This document shows, piece by piece, positions 10,001 to 22,000 of a DNA stretch of 42,198 nt. The position numbers were made by a program, and so were the translations under genes. The notes under the pieces were generated by a model that worked only from the letters and a program-made list of their open reading frames with translations, had not been told where the DNA came from and made no database searches. Numbering within the stretch: position 1 is the stretch's first letter; every line of letters starts with the position of its first letter. Where the stretch lies: positions 1 through 42,198 of the forward strand of contig CALQRA010000014.1 of NCBI GenBank assembly GCA_943332855.1, written 5' to 3'. This DNA comes from Candidatus Kuenenia stuttgartensis (GTDB lineage: Bacteria; Planctomycetota; Planctomycetia; Pirellulales; UBA1268).

Positions 10001-13000
10001 CGGTGAGCGCGGCCGACGTGGCAACTATCGATGCGGCGGTATCGACCGGCGGTCATGTTGCCACCGATTCGGATCAGACGAAGATCGCCGATGGCCTGGT
10101 GGGTTTTGCAAAGTGGGCTGAGGGGCTCAAGGGCACGATCGAGGCCGGATTCGCCCTGCCGTTCGTTCCCGGCCAGGTGTCGGATTTCTGGAATGCGTCC
10201 GCCAACGCGATCACCAACCAGTTGACCGAGAAGGCCACGGCGATCAGCAAAGCCATCGGGGATGCCGCGTTCCCCGATGCCAGCACGATCACGGGCGTGT
10301 CGGGCGTGTCGCGGGCCCCGGGTGGCGGGCTCGGTGACTTCGTCGTCGACCTGCCAATCACCTCGGTGAGCCGCGATCAGGACATGAGCCTCGATCTGCT
10401 CAAGAACATCGGCCTCGACCTGACGAGCTTCGCAAGCTTCACGATGTCGACGCCGCTCCATCTGGAGGCAGCGCTCCATCTGAAGTTCGGGTTCGGGATC
10501 GACGTCTCCAGCGGCAACTTCTACGTCGAGAATCCGCAGCTCGTCGGCACGATCACCGTCGGTAGCCACACCCCCTTCGATGCAACGCTTTTGGTCGGCC
10601 CGCTCGGCGTCGCCATCGACCAGGGGACGATCTTCATCCAGGCAGGCGTCGCCGTGCCGGCGCTGGGCCGGGTCGGCGTCGGCCACTTCGGCGATCTCAA
10701 CATCGGCAGCCCGAGATTCGACAAGGCGAGCAATTTCGAGATCAATCTCCCCTTCAAGCTCGCCGGGGCGCTGGCCGGGCTGACCGACTCGACCGTCGGC
10801 ACGCTCCATGGATCGTTCAACCTCCCGGCGAACCCGGCGAAGAATGCCGACAAGTTAACCGCGGGGCAGTTCTTCGGCGACTTGCTGCCGAACCAGCTCG
10901 AGTTCGACGGCGCGAATTTCGGAGCCCTCCAAGATCTCAAGAACGTCTCGCTCGACGCGGCGCTCGAGGGGCTGAAGACGGCGCTGACTTCCGCGATCGA
11001 CCCCGATGGCGCGGCCTACCGCAAGCTTCCCTTCATCGACAAGAGCGCGGTTGATCTCCTCGGCTCGGGCTCGACCAGCGGCAAGGACGTGATCGGGTCG
11101 ATGATCGATGCGATCAGCACGGTCCAGGCGAATCTCTCCGACATCAATCGCTTCGAGATCGACCTCAACGCCGAGCTCAATCGCGTCCTCGACCTCGGGC
11201 TCGACCTCGGGGCCGTCGCCGACATCAAGGCCGCCTACGACCGGCTGGTGGCGGTATCGCCGGATCTTTCGTCGCGCTCGACCGATGAGGCGTTGGCGAT
11301 CGCGCTGGCGAAGAAGAGCAATGCGAGTGAGTATGCCGGGCTGCAGGACGACCGGACGCTCGTCGCCGCTGCCGATCGGCTCGCGGCAAAGGTCCTCGAC
11401 GGCGGCTCGACCGACGAGCAGGTCGCCTCGGCGCTTGCCGATCCGACGGCCCTTGCGGCCCTGAAGTCCGACCGCGATAGCCTGGCCGCCGATGCGGTGT
11501 TCACGGCCGCCTGGAACAGGCTGCGGACGGAGGGTTTTGACGACACCACGACCGACGCCCAGATCGCGGCGAAGTATGACCTGACCTCGCAGATCGACGC
11601 GGCCAAGGCGGACCGCGATCTCGTCGCATCGGTCGACTCGGCGGGTCTCCTCGCCGACGCGATGGCCCTGCAGCTAAAGGGCCTGGGAGCGACCCCCGAT
11701 CCAGTCGCGTTCTTCGCGGCCACGCAGGGCCTTACCACCTCCGCGACAAGCGCCCTCACCGCCGCCCGCGACCGCCTCGCCGCCGATTCGGCCGCCGATT
11801 TTGCCGCCGCCTGGAACCGTCTCCGCGGAAGTGGTTTCGACAACACGACCACCGACGGCCAGATAGAGACGTTCTTCGACCGCTCGACGACCCTTGAGTC
11901 GCTCGGGGCCGACCGCGATGCCGTCGCTGCCGAGCCGACGCTCGTGGCGGCCGCGAAGCGGCTGGCCGACAAGGGACTCGCGGCCGATTCGACGAATCTC
12001 GCCATCGCCACGGCGCTCGTTGATGCCGACACGCTCGGGATCTGGTTCGCCGACCGCGACCTCGTCGCTGCCGGCGACAGCGTGGCGTCGGGGTCGCGAC
12101 TCGCCGCCAAGAGCCTCTCCAAGGCTTCGACCGATGCCGAGATCGCCGTCGCGGTCGTGGACCCCGTCGCACTTGCGAGCCTGAAGGCGGATCGCGAAGT
12201 TCTCGCCAAGTACGACCTCAACAAGAGCATCGACCTCGAATACAAGGACTCGATCCTCCGCGTCGATTTCCGGATCGACAAGGCCGTCAACGGCGACTTC
12301 GACGTCAAGTTCAATCTCGCCGATCTGCCCGGCGTGGGGGATCTCCTCACCGGCGACGACCTCGCCCTGGCGCTCAAGAGCGATGGCAAGCTCCATGTCG
12401 ATGCCGACGTCAACTTCAACCTCGGCTTCACATTCGACTTGAGCAAGCTCGGTAGCCCGAAGCTCATCATCAGCGACGCGAGCCAGGTCACCTTCGACAG
12501 GCTGAAGATCGAGACCCTCCAGCCGATCAACGTCACCGGCTCGGTCGTCGTGGGCGGCAAGCCGGTGCTTTCGCTGGCGATGAAGAACGCCACCGTCGCG
12601 GTCGACCTCACCGGCACGGTGTCACTCGCCGAGGACAGCGTCGATCACCAGTACAACATCACGGAACTGGCGGCCAACAAGGGGCTCTGGAACGTTGACC
12701 TCGTGGGATCGCTCCGCGCCAACCTCCCCCTCTACTTCCCCACCGCCAGCACGCCGCTGGGAGGATTTGACGGCGATCGCAACCTCGACGGGATCGCCGA
12801 TAACGCCCTCAACATCAATGGCCTCTTCCGCGGCAACAACGAGTACGACATCCGGGTGGTCGGCCCGCAGGTCAGCCTCCTGAAGGTCGCCAAGGACATC
12901 TTCGCGGTCTTCAACGATCCGGAGGTGATGCTCAGGAGCCTCGACGGGATGTTCTCGGGGATCAAGAGCGGGCTCGATTCCCAATTCGCCGCGCTGGCCC

Positions 13001-16000
13001 TGCCGATGATCGGCGACAAGCTCAAGGATGCGGCGAAGTTCGTCGACGGGCTCCGCGACGATTTCCTCGGCGTGCTGGACGGTAGCCTGCCCGTGGAATC
13101 GCTCTCCCGGTACGACGCCACTGGCCTCGGTCACAAGCTCGCCGACGCGATCGCCAAGAACAACGACACCGATCCCAACAACGACCTGCTGGTCTCGGAT
13201 CTCCTCCTCGACGGCATCAGGACCGCGCTCTACGAGAAGTTCGGCCAGCCGGGCCTGAACATCCTCAAAGTTCCCCTCCTCGACGCCAAGGGGCTGACGA
13301 TATACGACCCGCTCACCGGTGCCGAGGAGCTCGTCTCGGTCACGAACAAGGACCAGGTCCAGATCGGGATCAATGGCGCGAGCCTCCAGTTCAACGTCAC
13401 GCTCGGCGACAGCCTCCTCAAGAAGATGTTCTCGCCGGGGACCGGTGTCCTCGAGTGGCACGACAAGAATCCCACCGCGGCAGAAGACATCGTCGTCTCG
13501 ATTCCGATCGATTTCGCGGCGGCCATCCCCGGGTTCGACGTCAGCACCGGGCCCAACGACACGATCGATCTTCGCTTCGACTACATCTTCGGCTTCGGCA
13601 TCGGCCTGAGCCCCATCGATGGCCTCTATCTCGACACCAGTGGCGTGACGTCGTCGGGCGATGAACTGCGGCTCGACCTCTCCGCGACCGTGTCGGCGGG
13701 GGCGTCGCTGACGGCCAACGTGATCTTCTTGAAGGGAACGCTCACGGACGTCCTCGATGGCCGGCCGAGCGGGTTCTACGGCCAATTCAGCGTCGACGTG
13801 CAGAGCAGCGGTGGGAATCGTTGGTCGCTCTTGAAGGGCGACAGGCTTTCGGTCGTCGCGTCGCTGACGGCCGAAGCCGATGTCGATCTCGCTGCCACGC
13901 TCAAGCTCAGTTCCGGTTCGATGGGGGGCAACGAGAAGGCGTTCGCGTTCCCCGGGATCAGCACGATCATCCACTACAACCAGGTGTTCGCGAGCGCCAC
14001 CTTCGGCAGTGGGGTGTCGCAGGTTTCGTTCGGTGGGTCGCCGATCATCACGTTCGAAAACGTGCAGCTCGACCTCGGCGAATTCCTGACCGGATTCGTC
14101 GCCCCGATCCTCGACCAGATCCACAAGGTCACCGAGCCGATCGAGCCGTTGGCGAAGATCCTCACCAAGCAGATCGTGCTCCTCAAGGAGCTCGGGGCCA
14201 AGCAGACGACGCTCCTCGATATCGCCGGCACGCTCCTCGGGTCGTCGAAGTATGCCTCGGTCGTGAAGGCGGTGAAGGCGATCACGGAAATCGTGAAACT
14301 CATCGACCAGGTCGACGATTTCGCCAAAGCCAAGCCGGGCCAGCCGATCCTGATCTCGTTCGGCACGTTCGTGATGGGAGGCGATCCACGGGTTGCCGGG
14401 AATCCAGGCGCCGTGCCCGCCGGCACGCCGACGACGGCGAATACCGTCACCGGGAACGCCAAGGCGGACAACATCACGAAGAACTTCGGCACCAAGCCCG
14501 GATCGTTCAACTTCCCGCTGTTGCAGAATCCCGCCGCAGCCTTCGGCTTGCTCTCGGGGAAGGATGTCAGCCTCTTCGAATACGACCTGCCGGCCCTCGA
14601 TCTCCAGTTCCTCTACCAGCAGTCGTTCCCGATCTTCCCCGGCTTGAACGCCAAGCTCGGCGGCGAGGTGACCGCGACCACCAACTTCACGTTCGGGTTC
14701 TCCACCCGGGGCTTCTTCGAATACAAAAAACTCGGCTACAAGGACACGGACATCCCGCTGATCTTCAAGGATGGCTTCTACCTCTCCGACCATGGCATCC
14801 AGGGTTCGGGGAACGATCGTCCCGAGGCGACGCTTACCGCCAAGATCTTTGCCGGGGCATCGATCGGCATCGGGGGGCTCGTGGAGGTTGGCGTCGAGGG
14901 TTACATCAAGGCCACGGTCAATTTCGATCTCAATGACGAGCCCAATCCCGACACCGGCATCTATAAAAACAACAACAAGGCGCAGGGCTACGCGATCTTG
15001 CCTGTTTACGACGGAAAGATCTATCTCGATGAGCTCCTCTCCCGATTCAAGGACGGCCCGGAATGCATCTTCGACGTCTACGGCAATCTCGTCGCCGGTC
15101 TCGATGCCTACTTCTGGGTCGGACTATCGCTGTTCGGTGGCAAGATCACGCTCTTCGAGGCCCGCAAGAGCCTGTTCCGGGGCGTGATCGCGGAGTTCAG
15201 CCACCACTGCGATGACGAGAACACACAGATCGCGCATCTGAGCGGCTCGACGCTCGAGCTCGATCTCGCGCCGCAGGACGAGGGGGGCACGATGGCGGGG
15301 GACCGTTTCACCGTCAAGCAGGTGATGCTCCCCAGGTCGGACTCCGACGCGACGCCGGTGCCGTGGATTCGGGTCGATGCCCGGGGGGTCACAAACTACT
15401 TCCTTGCCTCCGAAGTGACGCTGATCCACTCGGTCGGTACCGACTACGACGACGAGATCACGATCGACGGTTCCGTCGCCAAGAACGTCGCCATCCACAG
15501 CGGCAGGGGGAACGACCGGCTGATCGTGACGGCGACCGACACCACGAAGAGCTTCGAGCGCCGGCTCTTCGGCGATGACGGGAACGACGATCTGCTCGGC
15601 AGCGATTTCAACGACATCCTCTCCGGTGGAGCTGGCGACGACCGGATCTACGGCGGCCCCGGTGACGACATCCTTTCCGGCGACGCCGGGAAGGACGCCA
15701 TCTATGGCGGGGATGGCAATGATTCGATCGACGGTGGCGACGACGACGACGTCCTCGTCGGCGGCAAGGGGAACGATCTCATCAGGGGAGGGAGAGGCAA
15801 CGACCGCCTCTCCGGTGAGGAGGGGTCGGACTGGCTCTATGGCGACGCCGGCGACGACGCCCTCCTTGGCGGCTCGGGCGTCGATTACCTCCTCGGCGGC
15901 GCGGGGAGCGACACGCTCACCTGGGATGCCGGCAATACCGACGGCGCCGATGCGTTCATCAGCGGCGGTGACAGCGACTCGCCCGCGGACCCCGGCACAG

Positions 16001-19000
16001 ACACCCTCGTCGTGACCGCGACGACGGCAGCCGATCTGATCTCCGTGACGACCGTCGGCCGGGCGGCGTCGGTGACGGCCGTCGCGCCGAGCGTGGGATC
16101 GACGACGCTCACCCGTCCCGCGGCGGGGGTCGACGTGGCCATCGGGAGTCTTTTCCTCTACTCCACCGACATCGAGACGTTCCGGATCGACGCCGGGGCC
16201 GGTGCCGACACCGTCACGGTGAACGATCTCAAGGGGTCGCTCACCGGGAAGGTCTTCATCGACCTCGGCGTGGCCTCGGGTACGACGAAGGTCACCGTCC
16301 CGCTCAACCAGCCCATTTCGATCGCCGCGACCTTGCAGAGCGGACATGCGGTGTTCGCGCTCCGTGGAAACGTGGTCGAAGGGGACGTCTGGACCCTCGC
16401 CGCCAACGGCCAGACGTTTGCCTACACGGTGCCCTCGGGCGTCACCACGCTCGCCCAGGTGGCGATCGGGTTGGCGGCACTGGTGGACGCCGACCTGACG
16501 CTTACGGCGACGGCGACCAGCGGTGCGATCCGCGTCGACGGCACCGGTGCCGACCAGGGCGCGCTCACGGTCGCCTACCCGGAGCGGCAGGAAGACGGCT
16601 CCACGCTGATGCGGGCCCGTGAGGAGCAGGTCAGCCGCCCGGTGCTCAACTCGAGCGGCAGCCCCCGGCTGGTCGCCGGCACGGTTTCCGGTGCCATCGA
16701 CAGCGCCTCGAGCACCGACCAGAAGACGACCGTCGCGCTTTCCGGGAGCATCACGACGGGAAGCGTCTGGCAGGTCATGATCGATGGCACTCCCTACCGC
16801 ACCACCGCTCTGGCGGCTGACACGCTCGGCGACATCGCGACTCGGCTGCGAGCAGCCATCGAAGGCGGCAACGTGTTCGACACCGAGGGGAGCGGCGAGA
16901 CTTTCTCGATCAAGCTCGCCGCCGGTCAAGCCGGGCGGGCCTTCACCGTCAGCAACACGTTCGTGTTCGCCAACGCGGCGCAGGTGGACGTGAAGTCGAC
17001 CGACGCCGAGTACGCTGCCGACTGCGGCATCGAGACGAGCCCCGACGAAATCTTCGTCAGTGCGTATACCTCGGCCTCCGTCACGCTCACCGCGCCGATC
17101 CCGGCGGGGACCGACAGCACTTGGCGGCTGACCGTCGGCGACACCGATTACGAAGTCACGGTCACGGCGACCGAGTCGGCGACGATCACGCGCGAGATCA
17201 TCGCCACGCGCCTCGCGGCGGCGGTCAACGCCGGCGGGAAGGCGACCGTGACGGCCTCAGGCGCGACGCTCAGCGTGACCCTGGCCACCGGCACGGACCC
17301 TGGGGCGGTCGAGGCGACGATGTCGTACCTCGAGCTTGCCACCACTGAGATCGATGTCCCGAACATCGGCCACGACGGCGCGATCGACACGATCACCGTC
17401 AACGGTGGTCAGGTCAACGCGTTTGGCGATCACTCCCGCGACGACGATCGCATCGACGTGACGACGGCTGGCGATGACGTGCTCGTCGCCGTGGCTGGCG
17501 GCCCGGTGATCACGCTCCTCAATGCCCGCCGTGGCGCGTCGGACGTGGCGCCGCACCGGGCATCCGACGGCAGCCCCATCTACGTGTCCGACACGCTCCA
17601 CGTCATCGGCGGACTCGGCGACGATGCCCTCAATGCCGCCGGAGTGACGGTCGACCGGATCGCCATCGCGCTCGACGGTGGCATCGGCGCCGACAGGCTC
17701 GTTGGATCGCCGTTTGCCGACGTCCTCGATAGCGGCGCCGGCGACGACACCGTCACCGGCGGCGCGGGTGTTGACGCCTTCTACGACGCCGGTGGAGCGA
17801 ACACGCTCGTCGAGGAGCAAGACGCGGTCGGCATGTCGCTCTACGGCGACACGTTCATCGTCGGCACCCTGCTCGGGGACGGCGGGCTCCCATTCGGCCG
17901 CCAGAGCATCGTCGCCGAGACCCAGGCGAATGCCGCTGCCCAGGCGCGCGAGGCGAATCTCACGATCCGCGACGGTCGCGCGACTGCCCCGACCCCGACG
18001 ATCAGCGTCGCCAAGACCGGTGGGGGGAGCAACCAGAGCACGCAGAGGAGCTACTTCTCAACCACGAACGTCTACCAGGAGACCGACATCCACCTGATCG
18101 GCGAGGTCGTCGCCGGGCAGACCTGGACGGTGACGATCAACGGGCGGAGTTTTAGCCTCACGACCGGCGCTGCCGGCACCTATCCCTCCGATCCGCTGAC
18201 GATGACCGCCGTTGCGAAGCGGCTCGCCGATGCCATCAACGCCGACACCTCGGTCATCCTCACCGCCGAGGACAGCGGCCCCGAACCGATCTTCGATCAG
18301 CTGGCCGACCGGGGCCGGCTGTATGCCGCGGGGGCGGAGGTCGAGAGCATCCTCGATCCGAGAACCAATGGAGAGATCTTCCAGACCGCCTCGCTGCTCG
18401 GTGGCAACGGCAACAACACGCTGGTTGTCAACGACCAGGAGGGCAAGGTCCTCGTCGGAACGCAGACCTTGATCGTCTCGGATTGGACGGGTCTGGTCAC
18501 GCTCGACAATCTCGGCGCCTCGGGGAGCACCAACGAGTATTACCTGATCACGCTCAAGGGCACCGCCGCCGGGGGGCGCGGCGCCCGCTACCGGATCGCC
18601 GACAGCGGTGGCACGAGCGGCTACAACGAGGTCTACGTGTTCGGTACGCCGGAGGCCGACACGCTCAGCGTCGATGGCGGGAACGGCGTCGGCTACGTTT
18701 CTTCCGGCCCGGTGGACGACCCGACATTCCCGTATTCTGTGAGCCTGACGTCGTCGGACATCTTTCCGAATCGGCCCGCCAATGCCGCTGACATCTTCAC
18801 CACCGTCACGATCGCCGGCGCGACGCCGCTTTCTGGGAAGATGGCGGTCGTCCAGGACAGGAATCCAGTCCCGGTCCAGTTTTTGGGCAACACCGCCTCG
18901 TTCAAGATTGTGGCCGATAACTCGGCCGATGGCACCGTCTCGTCCGGGAAGACATGGACCATCCTCCTCGACGGCATCCGTTCCAGCTACACGAGCATCA

Positions 19001-22000
19001 AGGGGGACACCGACGCCACGATCGCCGCCCAGCTCAAGAGCCTGATCCGCCGCGACAATCCGGCCGGCGAACGGATCGTGTTCCAGGGGGTGCAGCGGCT
19101 GAGCGTCCTCACGTTCGGCGGAGGCGACACCGTGAACCTCCGGGACACCGCCGTGGAGACGATCATCTCCACCGGCAGCGGCGAGGATTCGATCAACATC
19201 GGGGGCGTCCCGCAGGTGCCCGACCGGGGCAACGCCAACTTCGAAAACCCGAGAGGTGTGCCGGTGGTCGACACCCGGCATATGTCCAACGGCGTCTCAA
19301 ACGCGACCTACGTCTACGGCGGGACCGGCAACGATCGCTTCGAGGTCAATCACAACGCGGCGGAGCTTTTCCTGTTCGGCGAGGAGGACGACGACACGTT
19401 CGTCATCAACACGTTCCTCGTCCTCTCGAACAACCCCAGCGACCCGGCCTCGATCACCAACCTCTCCCGGCTCTTCGGCGGGACCGGCGACAACCGCTAC
19501 CAGTATCTGCAAAACGCCCCGGTCAACATCTTCGGCGGCCCCGGCATCGACACGGTCGTCATCAACGGCACGCCGATCGCCGACACGTTCATCATCACCG
19601 CCAGGTTCGTGGCGGGGGCCGGCCGCATCGTGCCCTACACCGGGATCGAGCGGCTGATCGTCAACGGGGCCGGCGGCGACGACGTCACCTACGTGCTCGG
19701 CTCCCCTCCCGGGCTGCAGATCAGCGTCGCCGGCGGAACCGGCAACGACATCATCCATCTCGGCGGCGATCCCCCCGCGCTCTTCTTCCAGCCCGCTCCC
19801 TTCACCTACCAGCCGCCGTCGTTTACGGTCCAGGATCCGCCGGTCATCCAGTTCAACACGCTCACGGCCGCGCCTGTCACCTTCTGGCGCGACATCTCGT
19901 TCTGGGGCGATCGAGGGCTCTGGAACCAGGCCCACGTCAACGGCGAGGTCATCGTCGACTACGTCTCGAACATCGTTCGGGCCTACGTCAACCAGTGGTA
20001 CGACTTCAACAAGGCCAATTGGCGCTACCTCGAAGTCCAGTATCCGGGGGGCCTCAACGGCCTGATCAACGACACCATCAGCTCCGTCCGCTGGTCGTTC
20101 AGCTGGGGCCGCTGGTGGTTCTTCGATCCGCACGTCACGTTCGAGTTCACGATGCCGGCTGTGACGGTGGAATATGGCCGGGAGGTCTACCCCGAGCCTC
20201 GGATCGTCACGCCGCCGGCGATCACCGTGGCGCCCGACGCCTTCTCTCTCTCCGTCGATGCCGTGCGGAGCCTCGGTGGGATCAGGGGGGATCTGCGCAT
20301 CGACGGCGGCGATGCCGCCAATGAGACCGACCGCCTTGTCGTCCATGACCAGGCGGCCGGAAGCCAGGTCGGGACGCTCTCCAACACCACGACGCCATCG
20401 AGCGAGGGAACGAGCACGACGTCTTGGTACAGCCTCACCGGCCTCGGGCTGCCGGGACCGAACGCGCAGGGGATCCTCCCCTCGATCGCCGGCAGGGCTT
20501 TCAACGGGGCGCTCTTCCGCAACATCCGTGAATTCGACCTCCTCCTCAGCGATGGGGCCGACCAGGTCACCATCGATGCCGGCCCGATCGAGTCCCACTC
20601 CCTCACCACCCGCATCTCGCTCGGGGACGGGGACGATACCGTCACCGTCACTGCCCTACCGGGGGTTACGACGATCCTCGGCGGCGCGGGGAGCGACCGG
20701 GTCGTCATCAATGCCAACGAGTCGCTTGCGGCGAATCTCCTCGCGCAGCTCATGTTCGACGGCAATGGGGAGATCTACGAGCAGACCGTCGGACTCAACT
20801 ACGTGGCATCGTTCCACGACGCCGTGATCGCGGCCGTGCCGTCGGTCGTCACGGGCACTGCCGGCAGCACCGTCGTCAACCCGGTGGCGCAGTACAAGGA
20901 GAAGCTCCTGTCGGCCGCGCGGACGGCCCATCTGGCCGTCCGGGGCACGTTCAATGCACTGGCGACCTCCGGCAACATCCAGATCCTGCCAGCGCCCCTC
21001 GACCTCTTCTGGACGCGCGTGGAGGTGTCGCTCAAGGGGCTGGTGTCCGCCGGACAGCAGTGGACGCTGAGCCTCGACGGCGTCGATTACCAATACACGT
21101 CGGTTGCCAACGACACCACGCTCACGGCGGTGGCCCGGTCACTCAAGGGACGGGTGACGCAGGGGAGCGGCGGATACTCGATCGACGTCGATGCGAATGT
21201 CGACGGCCTGCTTGTCATCTCGCGGGCGAAGTCGTTTACGGCACGCGTGGTGCAGGGCTTCGACACCGCCGCGGAGTTCACCGGCACGTTTGATTCTGCC
21301 GTGACGCAATTCCAACTGGCCGGGCCCGTCGTGGCCGGCAGTGTCTGGTCGGTGACGCTCGGCGGCGTGCCCTACCAGGTCACCGCCGGTGCCAACGACA
21401 CGCTCGTGTCGATCGCCTCGGCCCTCCGCGACCTGATCGGCACCGCGGCCACGGTGAATCGGTATCTCGATCTCGAGGCGCTCGACCTCACCGGGATCAC
21501 CGGATTGCCCGTCAAGGATCCGATCCAGCGGCGCGGCGTCCAGGCCCGCGGCTACGTCGAGCAGGGCTTCCAGCTCCTCGGCTACCCGATGCGCGGCTCC
21601 GCGGGGGCCGGCGGCGCGATCGTCGTCAGCAGCCAAAATCTCTCAAATGGCCAGCTCTACGAGGATCTCCAGGGCAACCTCTCGCTTGTCGACTCGGGCA
21701 AGCCGTTGTTCGCGATCGACCTGACCAACTCGAGCGGGATCTCCAGGCCCCTGTTCGTCGACCGGCTCGGCCGGTTGACGACCACCAACACCGGCGTCCA
21801 GGCCCTCCAGGTGCTCCAGGACACCGAGACGCTGATGCCGTTCTATTCGCGATCCAGCGCGATCTCGAATTGGAGCGGCGGGACGCTCGTCACCGCCGAG
21901 CAACTGAAGACGGCCTCCGGCATCCCCGCCGCCAACATGTTGCCAATCCAGTTCGACACCAATGGCAACAAGCAGGTGGCCGTGCCCGTGGCCGACCGCG

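Noticed and set aside
12622-14793. 723-codon antisense frame
   Set aside because: Same reason: shadow of the giant gene, low-complexity charged translation.
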